This document shows positions 1 to 7,809 of a stretch of DNA of 64,000 nt, one piece after another. Origin of the DNA: Erwinia persicina NBRC 102418 (GTDB taxonomy: Bacteria; Pseudomonadota; Gammaproteobacteria; Enterobacterales; Enterobacteriaceae). Position numbers and translations under genes: made by a program. Positions within the stretch are counted from its first letter, which is position 1. Every line of letters begins with the position of its first letter. Under the pieces are notes generated by a model. That model saw nothing but the letters and a program-made list of their open reading frames with translations. It did not search any database and had not been told where the DNA came from. The stretch covers positions 124,001 through 188,000 of the forward strand of contig NZ_BCTN01000007.1 in the NCBI RefSeq assembly GCF_001571305.1, in the 5' to 3' direction.

Positions 1-9
1 GCGCTGAGA

Positions 10-1206
10 TCAGTCAGCGATAAAGTGCGGGATAAACCTTGAACTGTCTTTGGTGATCGGCCCGTTATCCTCACGAATACCGATACCCGCGGCGCTGTCG
101 CCCACAATCCAGCTGCCGATCAGCGTATGGTCATGCCCGAACCGGGGTAACGGCGCACTGGCCTGCCAGATACGGGGTTCATCCGCGTATTCGCCGGGCT
201 CACTGGCCAGCCGTTGCCGGCCATCGCGATCGGCATACATGGTGATATTCGCCCCTTCGCGCGAGAACAACGGTTTACTGACGAAACCGCGCCACTGAGC
301 GCCCATTTCCTCCGCTAACCGCCAGCCCGGTTTATCCACTTCCCCGGTAAACCAGGCCGGCAGCAGGTTAGGATGCCCGCGATGCCAGCGCCACAGCAGC
401 GGTAAGATGCCCTTGTTACTGAGCACGGTTTTCCACAGGGGTTCAATCCAGCGTTCACGGCCCTTGCGCAGTAGCGGTCCGTAATCATCACGCAGCATCC
501 ACTCCAGCGGGTAAAGCTTGAAGGCCTGTTCTATCACCCGATCCTGCATATCCGTGAGCACGCCCCCCACGCCCATGCCCACCTCTTCCAGATAGAGAAA
601 ACGTGTTTCAAGGCCTGCCTGTCGGGCGCAATCTTCAAGATACTGCACCGTGCCGCGATCTTCCGCCGATCCCTGACAGCAGCAAAAATAGAGCGGGTGC
701 TGATTGCGCCATAGCGCCAGCCGCGCGATCAGCTTCTCCTGCAGGGAATTAAACTGATCGGCATGATGGGGGACCTGCCCCCTGCCCGCGACATCGGTCA
801 GCCACTGCCACTGAAAAAACGCGGCTTCATACAGAGACGTGGGGGTATCAGCATTGTATTCCAGCAGCTTAACCGGCCCCTGGCCTCCCCAGCTGAAGTC
901 CATCCGGCCGTAGAGTGAGGGTTCACGACGCTGCCAGCTGCGGGCAATGGCCTCCCAGTAGAGGGGCGGGATCGCCAGGGCTGTCAGCAGCTCTTCATCG
1001 CCGGTGACGCGATCGACCAAATCAAGGCACATCTGATGCAGCTCTTCCGTTGGCCCCTCAATATCCTGCTCTATCTGACGCAGGGTAAAGCGATAGGCCC
1101 GGGTTTCATCCCAGTACACTTCATCATCGATAATATGGAAGTTAAAACCGTAGCGGGCAGCGATGGCAGCAAGGTCGCGCCGTGGCGTGCAGGCGATACG
1201 TATCAT
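10..1206 (-). CDS. yjfC: ATP-grasp glutathionylspermidine synthase-like protein
   Basis: This 398-residue protein belongs to the YgiC/YjfC family, which resembles the synthetase half of glutathionylspermidine synthase. The family is predicted to be an ATP-grasp amide ligase; its substrate is not established. Visible family signatures are EYNADTPTSLYE at residues 117-127 and SKPLFSREGANI at 310-321, which fit the ATP/Mg-binding region of the fold. It has no signal peptide and should be cytoplasmic. It starts 2 bases after the yjfM stop and is the last gene of a yjfL-yjfM-yjfC operon, the same order as in E. coli. Family assignment is firm, reaction is inference. Confidence 0.88.
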   Translation of the reverse strand: MIRIACTPRRDLAAIAARYGFNFHIIDDEVYWDETRAYRFTLRQIEQDIEGPTEELHQMCLDLVDRVTGDEELLTALAIPPLYWEAIARSWQRREPSLYGRMDFSWGGQGPVKLLEYNADTPTSLYEAAFFQWQWLTDVAGRGQVPHHADQFNSLQEKLIARLALWRNQHPLYFCCCQGSAEDRGTVQYLEDCARQAGLETRFLYLEEVGMGVGGVLTDMQDRVIEQAFKLYPLEWMLRDDYGPLLRKGRERWIEPLWKTVLSNKGILPLLWRWHRGHPNLLPAWFTGEVDKPGWRLAEEMGAQWRGFVSKPLFSREGANITMYADRDGRQRLASEPGEYADEPRIWQASAPLPRFGHDHTLIGSWIVGDSAAGIGIREDNGPITKDSSRFIPHFIAD

Positions 1207-1208
1207 CT

Positions 1209-1832
1209 TCAGCCCCCTGAACGATGATATGAACTGCCGCCAAACCCGCCGCGTGAGACCGTGCGCCCACTGAACTTATGGGCGTCAGCATCAGCAGAGG
1301 AACGCGTCCAGCGTGCTTCACTGCCCGGCGTCCTCAGCGTCTCACGATCGTTCGGATCACGATAGAAGGCGCGCCCGCCGCCGTAGTAACCGCCCCCTGA
1401 AGAGGACGCCCCCTGACTGTCTTCCTGCGGGCGCTTACCCATAGTAAAGCCCGCCAGTCGCGGCAGAAAATGGTGTGTTACCAGGCTGTAATGGCAGTTC
1501 CCGAGGCCATAATAGTTCTGACAGGCATAACTGTTATCAAATCCCTGTGAACTGGCATCCAGCTGTTGTTGGGCGGCCTGCTCCTGCGCCTCACAGGCCC
1601 GGAGGGAATAGCCTGCCTGCGTGCACTCATTGCTGCTGGCAAAGATGGTCTGCTCTTCCCCCTGGTCCCGGCAGCTGTGGAGCAGTGCCATACCGGTGCC
1701 GCCCATAATAACCAGCGTCAGCCATGTCGTGGATTTACGCGGCGCGTCATTCAGGGCTGCACCTTGCGAGAAGGACTTAAATTCCACCGGCTTTTGACCG
1801 CCCGAACGTGAGCGGCGACGTTTCTTTTTCAA
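1209..1832 (-). CDS. yjfM: DUF1190 membrane-anchored protein YjfM
   Basis: A 207-residue protein of the YgiB/YjfM (DUF1190) family, function unknown. A strongly basic N-terminus (KKKRRRSRSGGQKP) precedes one hydrophobic segment at about residues 36-53 that ends in a cysteine (LLHSC). The rest is Gln/Ser/Gly-rich and cysteine-containing, and the tail is Gly/Tyr/Ser-rich. The best start is a TTG at 1830-1832, with a GGGAAG ribosome site 8 bases upstream; the next Met would remove the basic head. It lies between yjfL (27-base gap) and yjfC (2-base gap), so the three are probably co-transcribed. The constant pairing with an ATP-grasp ligase suggests, but does not prove, that it is a partner or substrate. 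Confidence 0.8.
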   Translation of the reverse strand: MKKKRRRSRSGGQKPVEFKSFSQGAALNDAPRKSTTWLTLVIMGGTGMALLHSCRDQGEEQTIFASSNECTQAGYSLRACEAQEQAAQQQLDASSQGFDNSYACQNYYGLGNCHYSLVTHHFLPRLAGFTMGKRPQEDSQGASSSGGGYYGGGRAFYRDPNDRETLRTPGSEARWTRSSADADAHKFSGRTVSRGGFGGSSYHRSGG

Positions 1833-1859
1833 GTTTACTGCTTCCCTGCCTGAAAAGTT

Positions 1860-2258
1860 TTAGTAGGTCATACAGGCTGCATTGATGATCCCTCCGCCAA
1901 GGGAGACCCCGCCGAGAAATAAGCCGACAGCCAGATGGTTATCTTCAATATGCTGGCTGATTTTCGGCAGATAAATGCGCGCCAGTCCAAACACCAGCAG
2001 TTGAACGACAAGCGCGACGGCACCCCATATAACATAATCGAGTAAATTGACGGAGTTAATCGCCACGCTGGCCAGCGGGATAATATAACCTAATAGTGCA
2101 CCAATGAAACCCAGTGCCGCCGCCAGATTATTCTCTTTAATCAGGCGCCACTCGTTATGCGGGGTAATGCGTGTGTAGATAAACAGGAATATCAGCACCA
2201 TTGCACAGCTGGTGAAAAAATAGGAGCCGAAAGCGAGTAACAGATGCAGCGTAGCCAT
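1860..2258 (-). CDS. yjfL: DUF350 inner-membrane protein YjfL
   Basis: A 132-residue integral membrane protein of the UPF0719/DUF350 family, the same length as E. coli YjfL. Four hydrophobic segments are evident: residues about 3-24, 41-63, 69-88 and 107-127, the last ending near GGGIINAACMTY. The frame is open further upstream, but the ATG at 2258 has an AGGA site 7 bases before it and gives the family length, so it is preferred. It is the first gene of yjfL-yjfM-yjfC and is divergent from yhbO, with 211 bases for both promoters. Molecular function is unknown. Confidence 0.85.
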   Translation of the reverse strand: MATLHLLLAFGSYFFTSCAMVLIFLFIYTRITPHNEWRLIKENNLAAALGFIGALLGYIIPLASVAINSVNLLDYVIWGAVALVVQLLVFGLARIYLPKISQHIEDNHLAVGLFLGGVSLGGGIINAACMTY

Positions 2259-2469
2259 GAATTCGTCCTGAAGGTGATAGGCAGAGTGAGAATTCATCAT
2301 AAGGGGCGCTACCGGTAAACGCCAGCAGGCTGCATTTTCTTTACCTTTGTGTGCGCCTTCTTTTCCCGAAAAATCAGGAGCCTGTGAATTCAAAAGCCGC
2401 CCCGGGTTGATTTTCAGCGTCAGTGAACCACACTTATTCCGTTCTCAACGAAAGCTCACAGGAGGAAAT

Positions 2470-2991
2470 ATGAGCAAGAAGATTGCGGTGCTGATAACCG
2501 ATGAATTTGAAGACTCAGAATTTACTTCCCCCGCCGAGGCGTACAGAAATGCCGGCCACGAGGTGATTACCATTGAGACTGAGGCCGGTAAAACGATTAC
2601 CGGGAAACAGGGTAAAGCCAGCGTGAAGGTCGATAAAAGTATCGATGATGTGCATCCGGCTGAATTTGATGCCCTGCTGCTGCCGGGCGGTCACTCCCCT
2701 GATACACTGCGCGGTGACGACCGGTTTGTAGAATTCACCAAAGCCTTTGTTGCGCTGGGTAAACCCGTTTTTGCCATCTGCCACGGCCAGCAGTTGCTGA
2801 TCAGCGCCAATGCGGTACGCGGGCGTAAAATGACCACGGTGAAACCGGTGGTGATTGACCTGAAAAACGCTGGCGCGGATTTTTACGATGAAGAGGTCGT
2901 GATCGACAACGATCGCCTGGTCACCAGCCGTACCCCGGACGACCTGCCCGCCTTTAACCGTGAATCCCTGCGTATTCTGAACGCCGCCTGA
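2470..2991 (+). CDS. yhbO: DJ-1/PfpI family protein deglycase YhbO
   Basis: A 173-residue member of the DJ-1/PfpI superfamily, nearly collinear with E. coli YhbO (deglycase 2). YhbO is reported to repair proteins and nucleotides glycated by glyoxals and to aid stress survival. The nucleophile elbow AICHGQQ puts Cys104 at the expected position, and the LLPGGHSPD motif (70-78) is intact; E. coli has HGPQ where this has HGQQ. The ATG at 2470 follows a near-perfect AGGAGG site at 2460-2465, so the longer upstream open frame is rejected. It is probably monocistronic, followed by a short G+C-rich hairpin. Confidence 0.93.
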   Translation: MSKKIAVLITDEFEDSEFTSPAEAYRNAGHEVITIETEAGKTITGKQGKASVKVDKSIDDVHPAEFDALLLPGGHSPDTLRGDDRFVEFTKAFVALGKPVFAICHGQQLLISANAVRGRKMTTVKPVVIDLKNAGADFYDEEVVIDNDRLVTSRTPDDLPAFNRESLRILNAA

Positions 2992-3002
2992 TAGTGGCCC
3001 CT

Positions 3003-3020
3003 GGCCAGCTGCGGCTGGCC
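3003..3020 (+). terminator. weak hairpin after yhbO
   Basis: A 7-bp stem GGCCAGC/GCTGGCC with a 4-base loop lies 12 bases after the yhbO stop. It is followed by TTGCCCCCC rather than a T-run, so it is at best a weak or factor-assisted terminator. Confidence 0.35.
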
Positions 3021-3091
3021 TTGCCCCCCTTAAGATCCCGTCGAAGATGCGCTAAAGTACCCTCCTCCTTCTTTGTGTGGATTGGGAAGCT

Positions 3092-3397
3092 ATGCATTCT
3101 GCTGCACCTACCGGCTGGCAACTTTATATTGTGCGTACCGCCAGCGGGATGCTGTACACCGGCATCACAAATGACGTGGCACGACGCTTTGCGCAGCACC
3201 AGAGCGGTAAAGGCGCGAAGGCATTACGGGGTAAGGGGCCGCTTGAGCTGTTGTTTCACTGTGAGGCGGGGGATCGTTCGCTGGCGTCAAAGCTGGAATA
3301 TCAGGTTAAACAGCTTAAAAAGTTGCAAAAAATCAGGCTGATAGAGCACCAGCCTGTGTCGCTTGTTCAGTGGCTTGCCGCGCTCAGAAACGCGTAA
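3092..3397 (+). CDS. yhbQ: GIY-YIG nuclease-fold protein YhbQ
   Basis: A 101-residue single-domain GIY-YIG protein related to E. coli YhbQ, reported there as a DNA nuclease or repair-associated protein. The signature reads [16 protein letters not shown] (residues 13-28), with the Arg of RRF and a downstream Glu in LEYQVKQL as likely catalytic positions. The GTG at 3077 in the same frame lacks a ribosome site, while the ATG at 3092 has GGGAAG just upstream. Its 3' end overlaps the convergent yhbS by 14 bases (3384-3397), so no terminator separates the two. Confidence 0.87.
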   Translation: MHSAAPTGWQLYIVRTASGMLYTGITNDVARRFAQHQSGKGAKALRGKGPLELLFHCEAGDRSLASKLEYQVKQLKKLQKIRLIEHQPVSLVQWLAALRNA

Positions 3398-3887
3398 ACG
3401 GCGCCGAGTATTCGATACGACCTTCCACGCCGTTAAAGGCGTCATCTGCCAGCTTGTAAACCTGGAAAGTCGCTGCAGTGCCTTCCCAGCGACAGTCCAG
3501 CTGGTGGCGCGCAGCCGGCTCAAACCCGTAAGGCCCGAAGTAAGCGGGGTCGCCCAGCACCACCACGGCGGCATAGCCGAACTCATTGAGCGTATCCAGC
3601 CCTTCATAGACAAGCTGCTTACCAATGCCCTGCCGGCGGACACGTTCATCAACCGCCAGCGGCGCTAATCCCACCCACTGACGATCTTCATCGTTCAGCG
3701 TGACCGGGCTGAACGCCGCATAGCCCAGCACCTGGCCATCATCATCTGTGGCCACCACGCCGAGCGTTAATAATCCGTCTTCACGGAGTTGCTGCACCAG
3801 TTCCGCCTCCGCAGAGGTGGGGAAGCTGCGGCGCAGCAGGCTGTCGATGCTGGCAGCATCAATACCTATTTCTGAACGAATTAACAT
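3384..3887 (-). CDS. yhbS: GNAT-family N-acetyltransferase YhbS
   Basis: A 167-residue GNAT acetyltransferase, identical in length to E. coli YhbS, whose substrate is unknown. The acetyl-CoA-binding motif RRQGIGKQL (about residues 86-94) matches the R/Q-x-x-G-x-G/A signature, and the following [21 protein letters not shown] is characteristic of the subfamily. It overlaps the ubiT stop by 7 bases, so it is translationally coupled to ubiT in a ubiT-yhbS operon. The gene is convergent with and overlaps yhbQ. Confidence 0.92.
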   Translation of the reverse strand: MLIRSEIGIDAASIDSLLRRSFPTSAEAELVQQLREDGLLTLGVVATDDDGQVLGYAAFSPVTLNDEDRQWVGLAPLAVDERVRRQGIGKQLVYEGLDTLNEFGYAAVVVLGDPAYFGPYGFEPAARHQLDCRWEGTAATFQVYKLADDAFNGVEGRIEYSAPFTRF

Positions 3888-4408
3888 GAGACACCTGCGC
3901 GATCCGCAGGGGAAATCGCGTCCTTTTTCAGTCCGGCCTCAATAAAGTCAGCCAGTTGCATTAGTCCGATGCGTAACGGCTTCGGCATGGATTCCAGGTC
4001 GATCGCATCCATCAGGTTTTTCACTTCCAGACCCAGCTCGGTATCACCTTCAATCAGCAGACGACGCTGAAAAAACAGGGTGTCCGGGTCCTGTCTGCGG
4101 GCGGCGATCAGCACCAAATCGTTGGCATTGCCACGGAACCAGACATCGGCTTCCGCGCGTTCGGCTACATGAAGTTCGCCCTGCTGCAGCGTCACTGACC
4201 AGCACAGTTCGAGATCGCTAACCTCGATTCCCAGCCAGCGCCCTTCCAGGAAATCCAGCTCACCTTCCGCCAGCGCCTGCTGAAACTGCCAGCGTAGCAA
4301 TGCCTGCAGTAGCGGCTTCTTCACGGCAAACGGGGTAAACCGCAGTGGAAAACGCAGTAATTGCGGTCCGTGACGGACACAGCGGCTGCGTAGCGGGTTC
4401 AACACCAT
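3881..4408 (-). CDS. ubiT: ubiquinone biosynthesis accessory factor UbiT (SCP2 domain)
   Basis: A 175-residue SCP2-type lipid-binding protein, the homolog of E. coli UbiT (YhbT). With UbiU and UbiV, UbiT makes ubiquinone without oxygen; it is thought to bind prenyl-quinone intermediates. The SCP2-like core runs from about residue 35 (LLQALLRWQFQQAL) to the AIDLESMPKPLRIGLMQLADF region. The chosen ATG at 4408 has an AAGGAGT site 4 bases upstream; the GTG two codons earlier lacks proper spacing. It is divergent from ubiU, with 205 bases between them, consistent with joint control of the pathway. Confidence 0.92.
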   Translation of the reverse strand: MVLNPLRSRCVRHGPQLLRFPLRFTPFAVKKPLLQALLRWQFQQALAEGELDFLEGRWLGIEVSDLELCWSVTLQQGELHVAERAEADVWFRGNANDLVLIAARRQDPDTLFFQRRLLIEGDTELGLEVKNLMDAIDLESMPKPLRIGLMQLADFIEAGLKKDAISPADRAGVSC

Positions 4409-4613
4409 TATCACTCCTTACGAATAAATTTCAGCTATTTTGCCACAACAGCAAAATGCGTCTGACGGCTGGATCAACAAAGTGTGCGAACTATACGAGT
4501 TTTATCAGGGATCACGAACCCCATCAATACGCCATTAGCTGCCTTAAATCAAAATTTGTCACCGCTTTCCTCACTAAACTCATCAACTCTTCTGATTAGT
4601 TGGATCGATCCCT

Positions 4614-5609
4614 ATGGAACTTCTCTGCCCGGCCGGAAACCTTCCGGCGCTGAAGGCGGCCATCGATAACGGTGCCGATGCGGTGTATATCGGCCTGAAA
4701 GATGAAACCAATGCCCGCCACTTTGCGGGTCTGAATTTCACCGACAAACGCCTGCAGGAAGCAGCACGCTACGTTCATCAGCGTAAACGCAAACTGCATG
4801 TGGCGATCAACACCTTTGCCCATCCTGATGGCTATGTGCGTTGGCAGCGCGCCGTCGATATGGCCGCTCATGCCGGTGCCGATGCTTTAATCCTGGCAGA
4901 TATTGCCATGCTGGCGTACGCCGCAGAAAAATATCCCCATATTGAACGTCATGTTTCGGTACAGGCCTCCGCGACAAATGCGGCTGCCGTTCGCTTTTAT
5001 CAGCGTAACTTCGATGTATCACGCGTGGTATTGCCGCGAGTGCTATCGATGCATCAGGTGCGCCAGCTGGCCCGCGATACCACCGTCCCCCTGGAGGTCT
5101 TTGCCTTCGGCAGTCTGTGCATTATGGCAGAGGGCCGTTGTTACCTTTCTTCTTACCTGACGGGCGAGTCACCCAATACGGTCGGCGCCTGCTCGCCTGC
5201 CCGTTTTGTTCGCTGGCAGCAGACCCCCGCCGGGCTGGAATCCCGGCTGAATGAAGTGCTGATTGATCGCTATGACGCGGGAGAAAATGCCGGATACCCG
5301 ACGCTGTGCAAAGGCCGTTATAAGGTCGACAAGGCTCATTATCATGTCCTCGAAGAACCCACCAGCCTCAATACGCTGGCGCTGCTGCCCGAGCTGATGG
5401 CAGCGAATATCGTCTCGGTGAAAATTGAAGGGCGCCAGCGCAGCCCCGCTTATGTTGAACAGGTGGCACGGATCTGGCGTCAGGCCATTGACCGCTGTCA
5501 CGCTGACCCGCAGAACTTTACCGCACAGCCGCAGTGGATGACGGCGCTCAGTGCGCTGAGTGAAGGTACACAAACCACGCTCGGTGCCTATCACCGGCAG
5601 TGGCAGTAG
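4614..5609 (+). CDS. ubiU: oxygen-independent ubiquinone hydroxylation protein UbiU (U32 family)
   Basis: A 331-residue U32-family protein, the same length as E. coli UbiU (YhbU). UbiU and UbiV form a heterodimer, each with a [4Fe-4S] cluster, that hydroxylates the quinone ring without O2. The four cluster ligands known in E. coli are all present: Cys169, Cys176, Cys193 and Cys232. The U32 signature falls in the FAFGSLCIMAEGRCYLSSY region. The stop is 8 bases before the ubiV start, so ubiUV is one transcription unit. I see no clear FNR box in the upstream 205 bases, although anaerobic control would be expected from the family. Confidence 0.95.
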   Translation: MELLCPAGNLPALKAAIDNGADAVYIGLKDETNARHFAGLNFTDKRLQEAARYVHQRKRKLHVAINTFAHPDGYVRWQRAVDMAAHAGADALILADIAMLAYAAEKYPHIERHVSVQASATNAAAVRFYQRNFDVSRVVLPRVLSMHQVRQLARDTTVPLEVFAFGSLCIMAEGRCYLSSYLTGESPNTVGACSPARFVRWQQTPAGLESRLNEVLIDRYDAGENAGYPTLCKGRYKVDKAHYHVLEEPTSLNTLALLPELMAANIVSVKIEGRQRSPAYVEQVARIWRQAIDRCHADPQNFTAQPQWMTALSALSEGTQTTLGAYHRQWQ

Positions 5610-5617
5610 GAGACAGG

Positions 5618-6496
5618 ATGAAATATTCACTGGGACCGGTACTGTGGTACTGGTCAAAAGAGACGCTGAACGCATTTTATCAGTCGGCCGCCGACAGTGA
5701 CGCTGACATTGTCTACCTGGGAGAATCGGTGTGCAGTAAACGCCGCGCCACGAAAACCGGCGACTGGCTGAGTATGGCCAGGCAACTGGCTGATGCCGGC
5801 AAGCAGGTGGTGCTCAGTACGCTGGCACTGGTGCAGTCTCCTTCGGAACTGACCGAGCTGAAGCGCTACATTGATAACGGCGAATTCTTGATCGAAGCCA
5901 ATGATGTCGGCGCAGTGACGCTGGCCAGCGAAGCCGGGATCCCCTTCGTCGCCGGCCCTGCGCTTAATGTCTATAATGCCGTCGCACTGAAACTGTTGCT
6001 GGACATGGGAATGACGCGCTGGTGCATGCCGGTGGAACTGTCGCGGGACTGGCTGATGCAGTTGATCAATCAGTGTGAAGAACTGGGCATCCGCCAGCGG
6101 TTTGAGGTTGAAGTGTTGAGCTATGGTCATCTGCCGCTGGCCCTGTCAGCCCGCTGCTTTACCGCCCGTTCAGAAAATCGCAGCAAGGATGAATGTCAGA
6201 CCTGCTGTATTGACTATCCCCAGGGACGCCGTGTGCATACCCAGGAGGATCAGCAGGTGTTTGTTCTGAACGGCATTCAGACCATGAGCGGCAGCTGCTA
6301 CAACCTGGGTAACGATCTGACCTCCATGCAGGGGCTGGTCGATATTGTGCGTCTTTCACCGCAGGATGCAGGAACGCTGTCGGTGATCCCCCAGTTCCGC
6401 GCTAACGAAGCGGGCCAGCGGCCACTGAAGATGGATCACCACGCAGACTGTAACGGCTACTGGCGACGGGTCGCAGGGCTGGAGCTGGTGAATTAA
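5618..6496 (+). CDS. ubiV: oxygen-independent ubiquinone hydroxylation protein UbiV (U32 family)
   Basis: A 292-residue U32-family partner of UbiU, exactly the length of E. coli UbiV (YhbV). The [4Fe-4S] ligands of the family are present: Cys39 (GESVCS), Cys180, Cys193 and Cys197 in the KDECQTCCIDYPQG segment. The ATG at 5618 has an AGGAGA site; the GTG at 5600 overlaps ubiU and adds a non-homologous head. It is co-transcribed with ubiU. The next gene, yhbW, is 243 bases away and has its own upstream region. Confidence 0.95.
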   Translation: MKYSLGPVLWYWSKETLNAFYQSAADSDADIVYLGESVCSKRRATKTGDWLSMARQLADAGKQVVLSTLALVQSPSELTELKRYIDNGEFLIEANDVGAVTLASEAGIPFVAGPALNVYNAVALKLLLDMGMTRWCMPVELSRDWLMQLINQCEELGIRQRFEVEVLSYGHLPLALSARCFTARSENRSKDECQTCCIDYPQGRRVHTQEDQQVFVLNGIQTMSGSCYNLGNDLTSMQGLVDIVRLSPQDAGTLSVIPQFRANEAGQRPLKMDHHADCNGYWRRVAGLELVN

Positions 6497-6739
6497 GACA
6501 CGCTCGCGCCGATCCTGCGTTATCCTGGCGGCCGGTATCTCTCGTCAGGATAAATCCCGCTATTATAATAGTGGTGCATCAGTTACCTGATAACGGGGCA
6601 GAGGCTGATCAAAGCGTTCGCGCCGCTGTACCGTTAATTCCAGGAGTGCTGCGAACGGACAATAATACAGACAACAAATCCCTTAATCTGTCTCTTTTGT
6701 ACCTGGCGCAGCGTCGGCCGTTAGACAAAGTGAGCAACT

Positions 6740-7747
6740 ATGCCTGATAAAAAAAATGTACCGCTTTCGGTACTGGATCTCGCCCCCATTCCTCAGGGTG
6801 CCTCCGCGCGCGATGCGTTTCATGCATCACTCTCTCTGGCTAAGCAGTCTGAATCGCTTGGCTTTCACCGCTACTGGCTGGCAGAGCACCACAACATGTC
6901 CGGGATTGCCAGTGCGGCAACCTCCGTACTGATTGGTTATCTGGCGGCGAATACGCAAACCCTGCGTCTGGGGTCGGGCGGGGTGATGTTACCCAACCAT
7001 TCACCGCTGGTGATTGCCGAGCAGTTCGGCACCCTGGAGTCGCTTTACCCTGGCCGTATCGATCTGGGTCTGGGCCGCGCACCGGGTTCCGATCAGCGCA
7101 CCATGCTGGCGCTGCGCCGCCATATGGCCGGGCATGTCGATAATTTCCCATCCGATGTGAGTGAACTCATCCGCTGGTTCGATCACTCGGGGGAAGAGAT
7201 GCCGGTGGTACAGCCGGTTCCCGGAACAGGGCTGAAAATACCGGTCTGGCTGCTTGGCTCCAGCCTGTACAGCGCGCAGCTGGCGGCGCAGATGGGCCTG
7301 CCTTTCGCTTTCGCTTCGCACTTTGCTCCCGATATGTTGTTACAGGCGCTGCATTTATACCGCGAGAACTTCAAACCCTCTGCGCGGCTGGATAAACCCT
7401 ATGCAATGGTGTGTGTCAACGTGGTGGCTGCAGACAGCGATCGCGATGCGCGCTTCCTGTTCACCTCCATGCAGCAGCAGTTTATCAATCTTCGCCGCGG
7501 CAAACCGGGCCCGCTGCCCGCGCCGGTGGATAACATGGACAACCTGTGGTCACCGTCAGAACAGTACGGCGTGCAGCAGGCGCTGAGTATGTCGGTGGTG
7601 GGTGATAAAGATAAAGTCCGTCAGGGGCTGGCGGCGCTGATGCGTGAAACCCAGGCAGACGAAGTGATGGTCAACGGGCAGATTTTCGATACTCAGGCAC
7701 GGCTTTACTCCTTTGAGCTGGCCATGCAGGCCCGCAACGCTCTGTAA
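6740..7747 (+). CDS. yhbW: luciferase-like flavin monooxygenase YhbW
   Basis: A 335-residue bacterial luciferase-like (LLM) protein with the length of E. coli YhbW. The family uses reduced flavin; the substrate of YhbW is not known. Typical stretches are [11 protein letters not shown] at the N-terminus, [20 protein letters not shown] (residues about 45-64), and [14 protein letters not shown] with [14 protein letters not shown] in the barrel core. It is probably monocistronic, preceded by 243 bases containing a 12-bp palindrome (6560-6571) and ended by a strong shared terminator. Confidence 0.9.
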   Translation: MPDKKNVPLSVLDLAPIPQGASARDAFHASLSLAKQSESLGFHRYWLAEHHNMSGIASAATSVLIGYLAANTQTLRLGSGGVMLPNHSPLVIAEQFGTLESLYPGRIDLGLGRAPGSDQRTMLALRRHMAGHVDNFPSDVSELIRWFDHSGEEMPVVQPVPGTGLKIPVWLLGSSLYSAQLAAQMGLPFAFASHFAPDMLLQALHLYRENFKPSARLDKPYAMVCVNVVAADSDRDARFLFTSMQQQFINLRRGKPGPLPAPVDNMDNLWSPSEQYGVQQALSMSVVGDKDKVRQGLAALMRETQADEVMVNGQIFDTQARLYSFELAMQARNAL

Positions 7748-7762
7748 CCCTGATCGCAGGGC

Positions 7763-7797
7763 AAAAAAAAACCAGCCCGAAGGCTGGTTTTTTTATT
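7763..7797. terminator. bidirectional terminator between yhbW and deaD
   Basis: A perfect stem ACCAGCC/GGCTGGT with a CGAA loop is flanked by a run of nine A on the left and seven T on the right. It can end transcription of convergent yhbW (plus) and deaD (minus). Confidence 0.93.
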
Positions 7798-7809
7798 TGG
7801 CATCAGTGA

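Noticed and set aside
4409..4613. An FNR box between ubiT and ubiU.
   Set aside because: Only half-sites such as ATCAA are visible; no sequence matches TTGAT-N4-ATCAA well enough to call, although anaerobic control is expected.
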